A stretch of DNA of 38,812 nucleotides from Caldilineales bacterium (GTDB taxonomy: Bacteria; Chloroflexota; Anaerolineae; J102): positions 112,793 to 151,604 of the forward strand of contig JAIBAP010000007.1 in the NCBI GenBank assembly GCA_019695115.1. The letters run 5' to 3'. The position numbers were made by a program, and so were the translations under genes. A model generated the notes under the pieces. That model was not told where the DNA came from, did not search any database, and worked only from the letters and a program-made list of their open reading frames with translations. Of the stretch, positions 1-8,506 are shown piece by piece. Numbering within the stretch: position 1 is the first letter of the stretch; each line of letters opens with the position of its first letter.

Positions 1-1981
1 CTTTGTTGCCCGTCCGCACGAAGTAGCGCCCATCCAGGCCGGGGTAGAAACGAAGCCGGCTGGCAGGGTTGCCGGGCGCAAGGTCGTCGTTGGCCGCCAA
101 CAACAGGCCGTCGCCATCGTAGAGTTCGAGCAGGGTGTCGGCCTCCAGGTTATCGGCGAGCGCCGTTCTGATCTCGTAGATCAGACCGGCTTCGGCGTCG
201 AAATGGCTCCAGTCCTCGTCTTGCGGGCGGTGGAAGTTGTGTTGCTGGAAGAGGCCCAGCTCCAGCGGCCGGCTCTGGTTGGCGGCGTCGTCCGGCTCGA
301 AGGCGTCGGGGTAGGGGACGCAGGTAGGGGTGGCGGTGGGGGTGAGGGTGGCGGTGGGCGAGGGCGTGTGGGTCGGGGTGACCGTTGGGGTGGGGCTGGG
401 GGTGGGCGTCTCGGTGGCGGTGGGGGTGGTCGTCGGCGTGGGCGTGAGGGTGGGGGTGGGCGTTTCGGAGGGGGTGGGGGTGATGGTGGGGGTGGGGGTG
501 GGGGTCTCGACGCGCACCGGGGCGGCATCGAGCAACGGGGCGATGGCGGCGTTGGCGGCGACGGCGCTGACGCTGTTGGTGTAGAGGCCCACTTGCTGTG
601 CGGCGCGAGCCTGAAAGGTGATGACAAGGGTCGATGGGCGCTGGAAATTGCCCTTGGGGAGGGCGGCGACGGCGTCGAATTGTGGCCGGGTGACGCCGTT
701 CACGTTCATCCAGTCCCAGGGCAGCCAGTCGGGCCGCTGGTTGGGGTCGTTGAGTTCGAAGACGGCGACGCCGAGGACTTCAGTCCAACCCGACCAGTAG
801 TCGCGGAAGCTGCGCTGCATGTAGTCGGCGCGGTTGTTCTCGTCGATGGCGGCGTAGCCCTCGAAGGCGAAGGCGTTGTTGCCCAGGTTGTGGCCGGTTT
901 CGGAGAGGAGCACGCGCACATCCCGGCGCCCGAATTGGTTGATGATGGCGAGTTCTTTTTGGTAGGAGTCGATGGTCGCCCAGCCATAGACGGCCGTGCG
1001 CTGGTGGTTGTTGTAGGTGGGCGGATGGTTGCCCGGATAGGCATGGCTGGCCCAGACATCCCATTTGTGTAGCGAAGCCGGGACCTGGGTGAACATCTGG
1101 GTCAGAAAGGCGTCGGGGAGGATGGTGGCGCCGGGCGAGAGCGGGGCATTGAGGATGACGACGCGGGGGTCGTTGGCGGCTGCGATGGCGTCATAAGCTT
1201 GCACGAGGAAGCTGGCATATTCGCGGGCATTGGGCTGCATCCCCCACTCCACATCCAGGTTCGGCTCGTTCCAGATCTGCACATACAGCTTGTGTCCATC
1301 GCGCTTGGGCAGGCTGTCCACCACCCTGGCCAGGGCGCGGGTGTAGCTCTGATAGTTCAGGGGGCTGTCGGCAGGCGGCTTGAGCCAGTAGCCGCCGGGG
1401 TGCTCGCCGGCCAGCCGGATGACGGGCTTGAGGTGGCGGTCGTAGGCCAGGTTGACGAAGTGTTTGTAGCAATCGGGCGCCGATTGCCAGTCGCTGGTGA
1501 TCCCGAACAGCAGTTGCTTGACCCAACCGCCTCCCCCCGTCAACGCCGCCGCCCGCTCTACCTGGAATTCGATCACCTCGTCGCGGTTGCACGCTTCCTG
1601 GAAGAAGGTGTTGACGCCAAAGAAGTTGTCGTCGCGGCGTGGGGGCGCGGCCAGGCCGGCCCAGGTGAGGTTGCGGCCGCTGATGGTGGGATTGGCCGCC
1701 GACATGAGCAGGCCGTTGGCCTCCACCCGGCTGCTGCCCGCCACGTAGCTGAACCCGGCCGGCAGTGTGTCGGTGACGGCAATCGCCCTGGCTTCGGCGT
1801 CGCCCTGGTTCGTGAGGGTGATGGTGTAGGTCACGGTCTGACCGGGGAGGACGGCGGGCGGATCGACGGTCTTGGCCAGGGTGATGGCCGGCGACAGGGC
1901 CGCGACCGGCGGCCGGTCGGGTTCGGGCGCCAGCAGGAAGACAGCCAGGATCAAAGCGGAGAGAGCGAATCGCGGCCTCAT
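1..1981 (-). CDS. Secreted DUF11 + glycoside-hydrolase-like TIM barrel protein (C-terminus off window)
   Basis: Reading the minus strand from the ATG at 1981 gives an uninterrupted frame of 660 codons that runs off the left edge. The N-terminus is a signal peptide ([17 protein letters not shown]). Next comes a DUF11-type beta-sandwich (about residues 30-85: [16 protein letters not shown]...VTDTLPAGF), a secreted-adhesin type domain. Residues about 115-400 look like a clan-A glycoside hydrolase barrel: WNEPN (about residue 245) would carry the acid/base Glu and LLSETGH the nucleophile Glu. A Thr-Pro linker (about residues 490-555) leads to a PPC-like domain ([13 protein letters not shown]...LYDGDG) that is incomplete here. 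The likely role is extracellular polysaccharide hydrolysis or binding; the substrate cannot be read from the sequence. The opposite strand is open over the linker only because of low complexity. Confidence 0.8.
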   Translation of the reverse strand, partial: MRPRFALSALILAVFLLAPEPDRPPVAALSPAITLAKTVDPPAVLPGQTVTYTITLTNQGDAEARAIAVTDTLPAGFSYVAGSSRVEANGLLMSAANPTISGRNLTWAGLAAPPRRDDNFFGVNTFFQEACNRDEVIEFQVERAAALTGGGGWVKQLLFGITSDWQSAPDCYKHFVNLAYDRHLKPVIRLAGEHPGGYWLKPPADSPLNYQSYTRALARVVDSLPKRDGHKLYVQIWNEPNLDVEWGMQPNAREYASFLVQAYDAIAAANDPRVVILNAPLSPGATILPDAFLTQMFTQVPASLHKWDVWASHAYPGNHPPTYNNHQRTAVYGWATIDSYQKELAIINQFGRRDVRVLLSETGHNLGNNAFAFEGYAAIDENNRADYMQRSFRDYWSGWTEVLGVAVFELNDPNQRPDWLPWDWMNVNGVTRPQFDAVAALPKGNFQRPSTLVITFQARAAQQVGLYTNSVSAVAANAAIAPLLDAAPVRVETPTPTPTITPTPSETPTPTLTPTPTTTPTATETPTPSPTPTVTPTHTPSPTATLTPTATPTCVPYPDAFEPDDAANQSRPLELGLFQQHNFHRPQDEDWSHFDAEAGLIYEIRTALADNLEADTLLELYDGDGLLLAANDDLAPGNPASRLRFYPGLDGRYFVRTGNK

Positions 1982-2104
1982 GCCGCTGATTGTACAGCAA
2001 CGGATGCATGTTCCGGGTTCCGAGTTCCGGGTTCCGTGAGCAATCCGCGGCTTGCACAATGTCATGGGTCAAGGAACACCTGCCCCCTGCCGTCCGCCCC
2101 CTGC

Positions 2105-2134
2105 GATCCTTCGTTTCACTCAGGACAAGCTCTG
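2105..2134 (+). repeat. Short interspersed element, copy 1
   Basis: The core is TCCTTCG, 7-8 variable bases, then CTCAGGACAAG. The same 30 bases recur at 2234-2263. Related copies occur inside coding sequence at 4521-4545 and within the membrane-protein pseudogenes at 22.1, 23.1-23.3 and 28.7 kb. Confidence 0.7.
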
Positions 2135-2233
2135 CGACTTGCCACCTGCCCCCTGCCACCCGCCCCCCGCCCCCCGCCCCCTGCCACCTGCCACCTGCCA
2201 CCTGCGACCTGCCACCTGCGACCTGCCACCTGC

Positions 2234-2263
2234 GATCCTTCGTTTCACTCAGGACAAGCTCTG
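2234..2263 (+). repeat. Short interspersed element, copy 2
   Basis: This is identical over 30 bases to the copy at 2105-2134, and both are embedded in the CCACCTG heptamer array. Confidence 0.7.
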
Positions 2264-2393
2264 CCACTTGCCACTTGCCACTCTGCATTAGCATTCGTGC
2301 GCGGGCTTCCGCTATAATCGCCCCTGTCATTCGGCCCCATCCTGGCCCCGTCGAGGCCAGCCATCCCCCCATCGATCCCCCTGGAGCATTGCC

Positions 2394-3176
2394 ATGAAGA
2401 CTTACCCGATCTCTGTGCTCGCCGGTTATTCGTCCGAGAAGCCCGACCCTCTGGCCGTGGCGATGGGCGGGAAGCGTAAAGCTTTGCTCGAAGTCGATGG
2501 CAAACCGATGATCTGGTGGGTGGTGAATGCCCTGCGGCGCAGCCCGCGCGTGGGTCGCATCGCCATCGTCGGCCTGGGGCCGGAAGACGGGGTCGATTTC
2601 GGCGGCGAAGTGCTGTATGTGCCCAACCAGCCCAAGCATTTCGACAATATCATGGCCGGGATCAAGGCCCTGCAGAATGCCGAACCGGGCCTGGATTACC
2701 TGCTCGTCACCTCCGCCGACATCCCCTTGCTCAAGCCGGGGACGGTGGATTGGTTCGTCGCTGCCTGCGAACAGGGCGAAGGCGATTTCTTCTACTCGAT
2801 CGTCGAGCAGCGAGTGATGGAGACGCAGTTCGCCGGCGCCGCCCGCTCGTATGTGCCCTTGCGCGAGGGGCGCTTCTGCGGCGGCGACCTGTTCATGGTG
2901 CGGGCGGCCATCGCCCGCAACAACGAGAGACTGGTGCGCGAACTGCTGGCCCGGCGCAAGAACGCCTTCCAGCAAGTGCGGCTGGCGGGGTTCAGCACCG
3001 TGGTCAAGTTCCTCTTCCGCCGGCTTTCGATTGCCGACGCCGAAAAGGTGGCCTCGCGGCTGATGAAGTGCAAGGCCCGCACCGTCAACTCGCCCTACGC
3101 CGACATCGGCATGGATGTGGACAAGCCGCATCAGTTGGAAATGGCGCGCCGTGTGTTGGCGAGGGCCTACGCGTGA
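2394..3176 (+). CDS. MobA-like nucleotidyltransferase
   Basis: 260 residues. It resembles the NTP-transferase (MobA/GlmU-like, GT-A fold) family: an N-terminal LAGYSS...MGGKRKALLEVDGKPM stretch in the place of the nucleotide-binding loop, followed by LLVTSADIPLL (about residues 103-113), whose Asp would bind the metal. The substrate is unknown. The typical G-x-G-T-R-M loop is altered (GGKRKAL), so it need not be a molybdenum-cofactor enzyme. The start at 2394 has a GGAG about 8 bases upstream. Its stop overlaps the GTG start of the PAP2 phosphatase, so the two are co-translated. The pairing suggests a lipid or polyol phosphate pathway (nucleotide-activated headgroup plus phosphatase), which is inference only. 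Confidence 0.75.
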   Translation: MKTYPISVLAGYSSEKPDPLAVAMGGKRKALLEVDGKPMIWWVVNALRRSPRVGRIAIVGLGPEDGVDFGGEVLYVPNQPKHFDNIMAGIKALQNAEPGLDYLLVTSADIPLLKPGTVDWFVAACEQGEGDFFYSIVEQRVMETQFAGAARSYVPLREGRFCGGDLFMVRAAIARNNERLVRELLARRKNAFQQVRLAGFSTVVKFLFRRLSIADAEKVASRLMKCKARTVNSPYADIGMDVDKPHQLEMARRVLARAYA

Positions 3177-3706
3177 GCCAGGGCGAGGGGTGGGTTTCAC
3201 GGCTGGCGACCTGGGACGCGGCTGCCAGCGCTCGGCTGCGGGTCGATCAGCACCCGCTCCTGAAGCGGGTGGCTGCCGTGGCCGCCCACCTGGGCGACGG
3301 CCCGATCTGGCTGCTGCTGTGGGCGGCGGGGATCGTTTTCCTGCCGGCGCCGCGGCGGTGGCAGGTTCTCGTCTGGCTGCTCGCCTCGGTGGCGGCGGCG
3401 GTTGTGACCTACAGCATCAAATTCAGCCTCAAACGCCCGCGGCCGGCCGAGGTGAAAGGTTTCTATAGCCGCAGCTACGACCGGCATGCCTTTCCCAGCG
3501 GTCACGCCACACGCATGGGCACGTTGCCGATCTTGGGAGCCTGGATCTTCCCGGAACTGGCGCCGCTGTTCTGGCTGATCTCGTTGGCCTGCATCTGGGC
3601 GCGGGCGGCGTTGGGCATCCACTTCCTGGGTGATGTGGTGGTGGGGTGGCTGATCGGGGCCGGGGTGAGTATCGTGGCCCTGTGGGCGGCGATGCGCTGG
3701 CTGTAG
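3173..3706 (+). CDS. PAP2-family membrane phosphatase
   Basis: 177 residues from a GTG start that overlaps the upstream stop (GTGA). The three acid-phosphatase motifs are present in order: KFSLKRPRP, PSGHATR, and ARAALGIHFLGD, the last containing the catalytic His and Asp. About five hydrophobic segments indicate an integral membrane enzyme. The likely role is dephosphorylation of a lipid phosphate such as phosphatidate, PGP or undecaprenyl-PP; the exact substrate is not visible. It is the second gene of an operon with the nucleotidyltransferase. The first motif ends in RP as expected; the third begins with A rather than S. Confidence 0.85.
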   Translation: MSQGEGWVSRLATWDAAASARLRVDQHPLLKRVAAVAAHLGDGPIWLLLWAAGIVFLPAPRRWQVLVWLLASVAAAVVTYSIKFSLKRPRPAEVKGFYSRSYDRHAFPSGHATRMGTLPILGAWIFPELAPLFWLISLACIWARAALGIHFLGDVVVGWLIGAGVSIVALWAAMRWL

Positions 3707-3857
3707 TCGCCAACCGTAGGCAAAGCGTCTCCATGTCGTCGGTTGACGGCAACTCCATTTGTCCTTACGATGGGCAGGTGAACATTTCGCCGCGCTAACC
3801 AACGGCCCCGAATGCGTTCGGGAGACCGGCGTTCTCGTCTTCCCCCAGGAGTTGCAG

Positions 3858-6800
3858 ATGAAATCCCGACTGATCCTCCTTTGCCTGTGTGTTGGCGCGC
3901 TGATTTCAGCGGCGCTGGCTGCGTCTGTGGCCGCGGCCGACCCGGATGTGACGCCCGGCGCCGGGCCGACCCTGCCCAACCCCATCCTCTTCGTCACCCA
4001 GCCGCCCATCCGCCAGGACTTCACCACCATCGGCTCCACCTTCGGCAACCATCTGGCCGGCATCCAGGAGGTGGGGCGGGGCGGCGACCTCTGGATCCGC
4101 TACCCCGATGGCTCGTTGAAGAACCTGACCGCCGCCGCCGGCTATGGCAGCACCGCCGCCGATGGCTTCCAGGGCGCCAATGCCATTGCCGTGCGCGACC
4201 CGGCCGTGCATTGGGATGGAACCAAAGCCGTGTTCAGCATGGTCATCGGCGCCCCCACCCGCCAGTATGAGCTGGGGACCTACTTCTGGCAGTTGTACGA
4301 GATCAGCGGTCTGGGGCCGAGCGATACGCCGGTGATCAGCAAGGTGCCGAACCAGCCGGCCAACTTCAACAATGTCCAGCCGATTTACGGCTCGGACGAC
4401 CGCATCATCTTCGTCAGTGACCGGCCCCGCAACGGCGCCGCCCACCTCTATCCGCAGCGGGATGAATACGAACTGGCGCCGACCAACACCGGCCTGTGGA
4501 GCCTGGACCCGGCCAGCGGCGATCCTTCGCCTGGCTCAGGACAAGTTCTCAGCTTGCTCAACCATGCCCCCTCCGGCGACTTCACCCCCCTGCTCGACAG
4601 CTTCGGCCGCATCGTCTTCACGCAATGGGATCATCTGCAGCGCGACCAGGAAGCCGACGCCGACGCCAACTACGGCACGGGCCAGAACTGCGACGGCGGC
4701 AACCGCTACGGCACCTTCAACTATGCCAGCGAGGCCGCCAATGCCGCCTACAACCTCAACGACCGGGCCGAGATCTTCCCCGAACCGCGGCCCTGCCGCG
4801 GCGACCTGTTGGCCGGTACCAACCTGGTCGGGCACACCTTCAACCATTTCTTCCCCTGGACGCTCCTGGAGGACGGGAGCAATAGCGAGGTCGTGGCCCA
4901 TCTGGGCCGCCATGAGCTGCACGGCTACATCCCGGCCAGCATCACCGGCGACCCGAACATCATCGATTTCTACGGCCAACTGTCCCGCTTCAACCCCAAC
5001 TCGATCCAGAACTTCTTCCACATCGCCGAGGACCCCACCACACCCGGCCGCTACTACGGCATCGATGCGCCCGAATTCGGCACGCACGCCTCCGGGCAGG
5101 TGGTGCGGCTGGATGCGCCGCCCTCGGCCGATGCCGACCACATCGCCGTGACCTATGTCACCCATCGCGACACCTTCGGCACGGCCGCAACGCCCAACCA
5201 CTCCGGCCGCTATCGCGACCCGCTTGTGCTGGCCGACGGCCGCCTCATCGCCAGCCACACGACCACGACCGGCGAAGAAAACGGGTCGGGGTCGCCGCTC
5301 AATTCGAGCTACAGCTTCCGCCTGAAAACGCTCAGCCAGGGCGGCAACGGCTACTGGGCCGCCGACCAGGCCCTGACCCCCGGCATCGTCAAAACCCTGC
5401 GCTATTGGAGCCCCGATGCCGAGATCACCTACACCGGCCCGCTGTGGGAACTGAACGCGGTCGAGGTGCGCGCCCGCGCCCGCCCGGCCCGGCTGGATGA
5501 GGCCCTGCCCGCGCCCGAACAGCAGATCTTCGCCCAGGCCGGCGTGGCTGTGGCCGACCTGCAGGCCTATCTGCGGGCCAACGACCTGGCCCTGCTCGTC
5601 ACCCGCGATGTCACCACCCGCGACGATTTCGACCGCCAGCAGCCGTTCAACCTGCGCGTGGCCGCCAGCGGCCATCAGAGCACCGGCGCGGCGGGGATGA
5701 TCTACGACATCGCCTTCCTGCAACTTTTCCAGGGCGACCAATTGCGCGGTTGGACGGGATGCTGCGGCAGCCAACCCCTGCCCGGTCGCCGCGTCCTGGC
5801 CCAATTCCTGCACGACCCGGCCGCCATCGCCGCCAACCCCGCCCCGGCCGGCGCCCCACCGGGCGGCGTCGCCATCGCCGCCGATGGCTCCGCCGCCGCC
5901 TTCATCCCCGCCCGCCGCGCCCTCACCTGGCAACTGACCGATGCCCAGGGCGCCGGCCTGGTGCGCGAACGCTATTGGATCACCTTCCAGCCGGGCGAGA
6001 TCCGCGTCTGCAGCTCGTGTCATGGCCTTAGCCAGTTCGACCAGGCCGGCCGCACCGCCCCCACCAACCCGCCCCAGGCCCTGCTCCAACTCCTGACTTA
6101 CTGGCAGGAACAGAACTCCGGTCAGCCGACCTCGACCCCCACCCCGGCCGCCACCAGCACCCCGACGCGCACCCCCACCCTGGCCGCCAGCACCACCCCC
6201 ACGCGCACCCCCACCCCAGCCGCCAGCACCACCCCCACGCGCACCCCCACCCCAGCCGCCAGCAGCACTCCCACCCGGCCGCCTGCCACCGGCGCACCGC
6301 AGATCGCTGGCTGCAACGTCTTCCCCGCCGACAATATCTGGAACACCGCCGTCGATGCCCTCCCGCTCGACCCCAACTCGGCCGCCTACATCAACACCAT
6401 CGGCGCCACCCGCACCCTCAAGGCCGATTTCGGCTCCGGCTTGTGGGAGGGCGGGCCGATCGGCATCCCCTTTACCACCGTGCCCGGCAACCAGCCGCGG
6501 GTCAACGTCAGTTTCGACTACGCCGACGAGAGCGACCCTGGCCCCTATCCCATCCCACCCAACCCGCCGATCGAAGGCGGCCCCAACAGCACCGGCGACC
6601 GCCATGTGCTGGTGCTCGACCGCGACAACTGTGTGCTCTATGAATTGTACGACGCCCATCCCCAGGCCGATGGCAGCTGGCAGGCCGGGTCCGGGGCCAT
6701 CTTCGACCTGAAATCACATGCCCTCCGCCCCGAAGGCTGGACCTCGGCCGACGCCGCCGGGCTGCCCGTCGTCCCCGGTCTGGTGCGCTACGAAGAAGTG

Positions 6801-7586
6801 CTGAGCGGCGAGATCAACCACGCCATCCGCTTCACGGTCCCGCAGACGCGGCGCGCCTATGTCTGGCCGGGCCGTCACTTCGCCTCCAGCCTGACCGGGA
6901 CACAGTACCCGCCCATGGGCCAGCGCTTCCGCCTGAAGGCCAACTACGACATCTCCGCTTTTGCGCCAGAGGTGCAGGTCATCCTGCGGGCGCTGAAGAA
7001 GTACGGCCTCATCCTGGCCGACAACGGCTCGGCCTGGTATGTTTCGGGTGCGCCGGACGAAGGCTGGGACAACGACCTGCTGCGACAGTTGCAGCAGGTG
7101 CCCGGCTCGGCGATCGAGGCCGTCGATAGCAGTTCGCTGATGATCGATCAGGACAGCGGCCAGGCCCGCAGCGGCCCCGGTCCGACCTCGACCCCTACGG
7201 CGACGCCCCGGCCAGCCACCACGACCCCCACCCGCACCCCCACCCGCACACCAACTCGCACGCCCACACCCGGCGCCACCGGGATCAGCGGCATCGTCCG
7301 GGCCGAGGGCAGCGGCCTGCCGCTGACGGGCATCCGGGTGACGGTCTATCAACGCAGCGGCAGCGGCTGGGCGCAACTCGCCACCACCACGACCAAGAGC
7401 ACGGGCGCCTATCTGCTGACCAACCTGGCGCCGGGGACCTACCGGCTGCGCTTCCGCGACAAGAACGGCGTCTACAAGACCGAGTTCTACAACAACGTCG
7501 CCACGCTGGGCCGGGGGACGGACATCGTGGTGAACGCCGGCCGGGTGACGGGCGGGATCGACGCGGCGCTGGCGTTGGCGCCATGA
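3858..7586 (+). CDS. Secreted multidomain HzsA-related c-type cytochrome
   Basis: 1242 residues. I chose the ATG at 3858 because AGGAG lies 6 bases upstream and a signal peptide follows (MKSRLILLCLCVGALISAALA); the frame is also open further upstream. Residues about 35-720 resemble HzsA-related proteins (beta-propeller-like, DGTKAVFSM, DDRIIFVSDRP) and end in one heme-binding CSSCH near residue 717. A Thr-Pro linker follows (about 756-810), encoded by 36-bp near-perfect repeats. Residues about 817-1095 form a second domain (CNVFPADNIWNT...) common in secreted proteins but of unknown function. A second Thr-Pro linker leads to a C-terminal carboxypeptidase-regulatory/SdrD-like beta domain (GISGIVRAEGSGLPL). 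A short interspersed element lies in frame at 4521-4545. The HzsA name reflects family resemblance, not hydrazine metabolism. Confidence 0.75.
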   Translation: MKSRLILLCLCVGALISAALAASVAAADPDVTPGAGPTLPNPILFVTQPPIRQDFTTIGSTFGNHLAGIQEVGRGGDLWIRYPDGSLKNLTAAAGYGSTAADGFQGANAIAVRDPAVHWDGTKAVFSMVIGAPTRQYELGTYFWQLYEISGLGPSDTPVISKVPNQPANFNNVQPIYGSDDRIIFVSDRPRNGAAHLYPQRDEYELAPTNTGLWSLDPASGDPSPGSGQVLSLLNHAPSGDFTPLLDSFGRIVFTQWDHLQRDQEADADANYGTGQNCDGGNRYGTFNYASEAANAAYNLNDRAEIFPEPRPCRGDLLAGTNLVGHTFNHFFPWTLLEDGSNSEVVAHLGRHELHGYIPASITGDPNIIDFYGQLSRFNPNSIQNFFHIAEDPTTPGRYYGIDAPEFGTHASGQVVRLDAPPSADADHIAVTYVTHRDTFGTAATPNHSGRYRDPLVLADGRLIASHTTTTGEENGSGSPLNSSYSFRLKTLSQGGNGYWAADQALTPGIVKTLRYWSPDAEITYTGPLWELNAVEVRARARPARLDEALPAPEQQIFAQAGVAVADLQAYLRANDLALLVTRDVTTRDDFDRQQPFNLRVAASGHQSTGAAGMIYDIAFLQLFQGDQLRGWTGCCGSQPLPGRRVLAQFLHDPAAIAANPAPAGAPPGGVAIAADGSAAAFIPARRALTWQLTDAQGAGLVRERYWITFQPGEIRVCSSCHGLSQFDQAGRTAPTNPPQALLQLLTYWQEQNSGQPTSTPTPAATSTPTRTPTLAASTTPTRTPTPAASTTPTRTPTPAASSTPTRPPATGAPQIAGCNVFPADNIWNTAVDALPLDPNSAAYINTIGATRTLKADFGSGLWEGGPIGIPFTTVPGNQPRVNVSFDYADESDPGPYPIPPNPPIEGGPNSTGDRHVLVLDRDNCVLYELYDAHPQADGSWQAGSGAIFDLKSHALRPEGWTSADAAGLPVVPGLVRYEEVLSGEINHAIRFTVPQTRRAYVWPGRHFASSLTGTQYPPMGQRFRLKANYDISAFAPEVQVILRALKKYGLILADNGSAWYVSGAPDEGWDNDLLRQLQQVPGSAIEAVDSSSLMIDQDSGQARSGPGPTSTPTATPRPATTTPTRTPTRTPTRTPTPGATGISGIVRAEGSGLPLTGIRVTVYQRSGSGWAQLATTTTKSTGAYLLTNLAPGTYRLRFRDKNGVYKTEFYNNVATLGRGTDIVVNAGRVTGGIDAALALAP
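4521..4545 (+). repeat. Short interspersed element inside coding sequence
   Basis: GATCCTTCG...CTCAGGACAAG matches the elements at 2105 and 2234 except in the variable middle. It encodes DPSPGSGQ in frame in the HzsA-related protein, consistent with a tolerated 24-nt insertion. Confidence 0.55.
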
Positions 7587-7596
7587 GCGCGGACAA

Positions 7597-7627
7597 GGTG
7601 CGACGCACTTTGGAAGTGCGTCGCACC
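7597..7627. repeat. Palindrome family I, copy 1
   Basis: Perfect 14-bp arms (GGTGCGACGCACTT and its complement) around a 3-base loop. A near-identical copy lies at 30604-30634. Here it sits just upstream of the -10 box of the MazG-like gene, so it could act as an operator or as the terminator of the preceding gene. Confidence 0.75.
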
Positions 7628-7629
7628 TG

Positions 7630-7635
7630 TATAAT
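7630..7635 (+). promoter_or_regulatory. -10 box of a leaderless MazG-like gene
   Basis: TATAAT ends 6 bases before the ATG at 7642, which would place the transcription start on the ATG. No ribosome binding site is visible. The right arm of palindrome I occupies the spacer, and no good -35 box can be read. Confidence 0.5.
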
Positions 7636-7641
7636 CCCGCC

Positions 7642-8001
7642 ATGAACATCTCGGCCTACCAATCCTGGCTCGAAGCCTATGACCGCGAGCGCGGCTTCGA
7701 GCGCGTTCAGCCCAGCCAGACGCTCGTCCATGCGCTGGAAGAAATGGGCGAGATCGCCCGCGAGGTGCTCTATCTGGAAGGCTACCGCGAGCCGGACGAC
7801 CTGGAGGGACGGCGGGCGCTGCTGGCGGCAGAGCTGGCCGACTGCCTGACCTTCCTGTTCAAGCTGGCCTACCAATTCGATATCGACATGGAAGCGGCGC
7901 TGATCGCCAACCAGGACAAGGCCAACGCCCGCTTCCCGGTGGAGGTGGGGCGCGAGTTGGCGGCGCGCTATCGGGCGCGGCAGCAGGGGCGGTTGGGATA
8001 A
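7642..8001 (+). CDS. MazG-like nucleotide pyrophosphohydrolase
   Basis: 119 residues, the normal size for single-domain MazG-like enzymes. The metal-binding pattern is present: HALEEMGEIAREV (E-E-x-x-E helix, about residues 31-43) and ELADCLTFLFKLA (E-x-x-D helix, about residues 63-75). The predicted role is hydrolysis of non-canonical or regulatory NTPs to NMP and PPi in the cytoplasm. It appears leaderless, with TATAAT 6 bases upstream and no Shine-Dalgarno. It is a single gene bounded by palindrome I upstream and palindrome II downstream. The substrate is not predictable. Confidence 0.8.
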   Translation: MNISAYQSWLEAYDRERGFERVQPSQTLVHALEEMGEIAREVLYLEGYREPDDLEGRRALLAAELADCLTFLFKLAYQFDIDMEAALIANQDKANARFPVEVGRELAARYRARQQGRLG

Positions 8002-8004
8002 GCC

Positions 8005-8037
8005 AGCGGTCGGAGCGCTGCGAGCGCTCCGACCGCT
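8005..8037. repeat. Palindrome family II, copy 1
   Basis: Perfect 15-bp arms (AGCGGTCGGAGCGCT) with a 3-base loop, directly after the MazG-like stop codon. An identical-arm copy lies at 8360-8392; similarity extends a few bases beyond the arm (GGATCGC). Confidence 0.8.
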
Positions 8038-8058
8038 TGGATCGCTCGAATAGCAGTG

Positions 8059-8092
8059 TTAGGGCAATTGCGTTATAATGCAATTGCCCTAA
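8059..8092 (+). promoter_or_regulatory. Inverted repeat around a TATAAT box
   Basis: Perfect 13-bp arms (TTAGGGCAATTGC) flank an 8-base loop containing TATAAT at 8074-8079. A -10 box inside a perfect palindrome suggests a promoter whose opening is controlled by a repressor binding both arms. AGGAG at 8102-8106 and an ATG at 8115 follow, but the reading frame there is broken (see the nuclease fragment). Confidence 0.55.
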
Positions 8093-8118
8093 ACGCTTTT
8101 CAGGAGCAACATCGATGA

Positions 8119-8394
8119 CCTTGGCCTTCTATAAGCGGTGCGAGATGGGCGGTCGAACTCAAATGGCAGAACAAGGCCGTGGGCGAGAAAGAACTGAAGC
8201 TGCTGGTCGTCAAAGCCCGGCTCCTGAACGCTCTTCCCTGGTGTATCAGCCGCAACGGCTTTACGCCCACCGCGCGAGCCTACGCCGAAGCGAACAACAT
8301 TCTCATCTCTGCTCGGAGTGATCTTGAGAAGATAGAAAGGGCAGTCAGGTCGGATCTCCAGCGGTCGGAGCGCTCGCAGCGCTCCGACCGCTAG
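8119..8394 (+). pseudogene. C-terminal fragment of a PD-(D/E)XK-like nuclease/ATPase protein
   Basis: The frame has no start codon. It encodes ARWAVELKWQNK...VGEKEL...CISRNGFTPTARAYAEANN, which resembles the restriction-endonuclease-like C-terminal domain found on archaeal-type AAA ATPases (E-x-K core in VELKW). The ATG with a ribosome binding site at 8115 is in a different frame, so the front of the original gene appears deleted and the tail left behind. The reading frame then runs into palindrome II ([10 protein letters not shown]). The segment lies between two copies of that palindrome. It is probably not functional. Confidence 0.5.
8360..8392. repeat. Palindrome family II, copy 2
   Basis: Same perfect 15-bp arms as 8005-8037, with loop CGC instead of GCG. 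The two copies enclose a 322-bp segment holding the inverted-repeat promoter and the nuclease fragment. Confidence 0.8.
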
Positions 8395-8506
8395 GATCGC
8401 CCAAAACCCGATCCATCGGGTAGAATATCCCGCCAAAGGCAAGCACTTATCCCAGCGCATTCGCCTCCTTCGCGTCCTTCGCGCCCTTCGCGGATCACCA
8501 CCCACC

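Larger units (their letters stand above)
1982..2393. repeat. Intergenic micro-repeat region
   Basis: There is no gene in this 412-base gap. It contains a GTTCCGGGTTCCG-type run (about 2013-2037) and a long degenerate tandem array of CCACCTG/CGACCTG heptamers (about 2140-2280), interrupted by two copies of a short interspersed element. A TATAAT box at about 2319 could serve the plus-strand gene that starts at 2394. Such runs are typical of intergenic DNA in Anaerolineae-like genomes. Confidence 0.7.

Noticed and set aside
203-1072. Long plus-strand reading frame rich in Gly
   Set aside because: It is the complement of the Thr-Pro linker and flanking codons of the minus-strand secreted protein; composition explains it.
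4536-6659. Long minus-strand reading frame opposite the HzsA-related gene
   Set aside because: High-GC antisense shadow without family similarity; the plus frame has a signal peptide, heme motif and linker.
8395-8506. T-box leader for glycyl-tRNA synthetase
   Set aside because: No T-box sequence, specifier loop or terminator/antiterminator pairing could be found; only CCTTCGCG-type micro-repeats.
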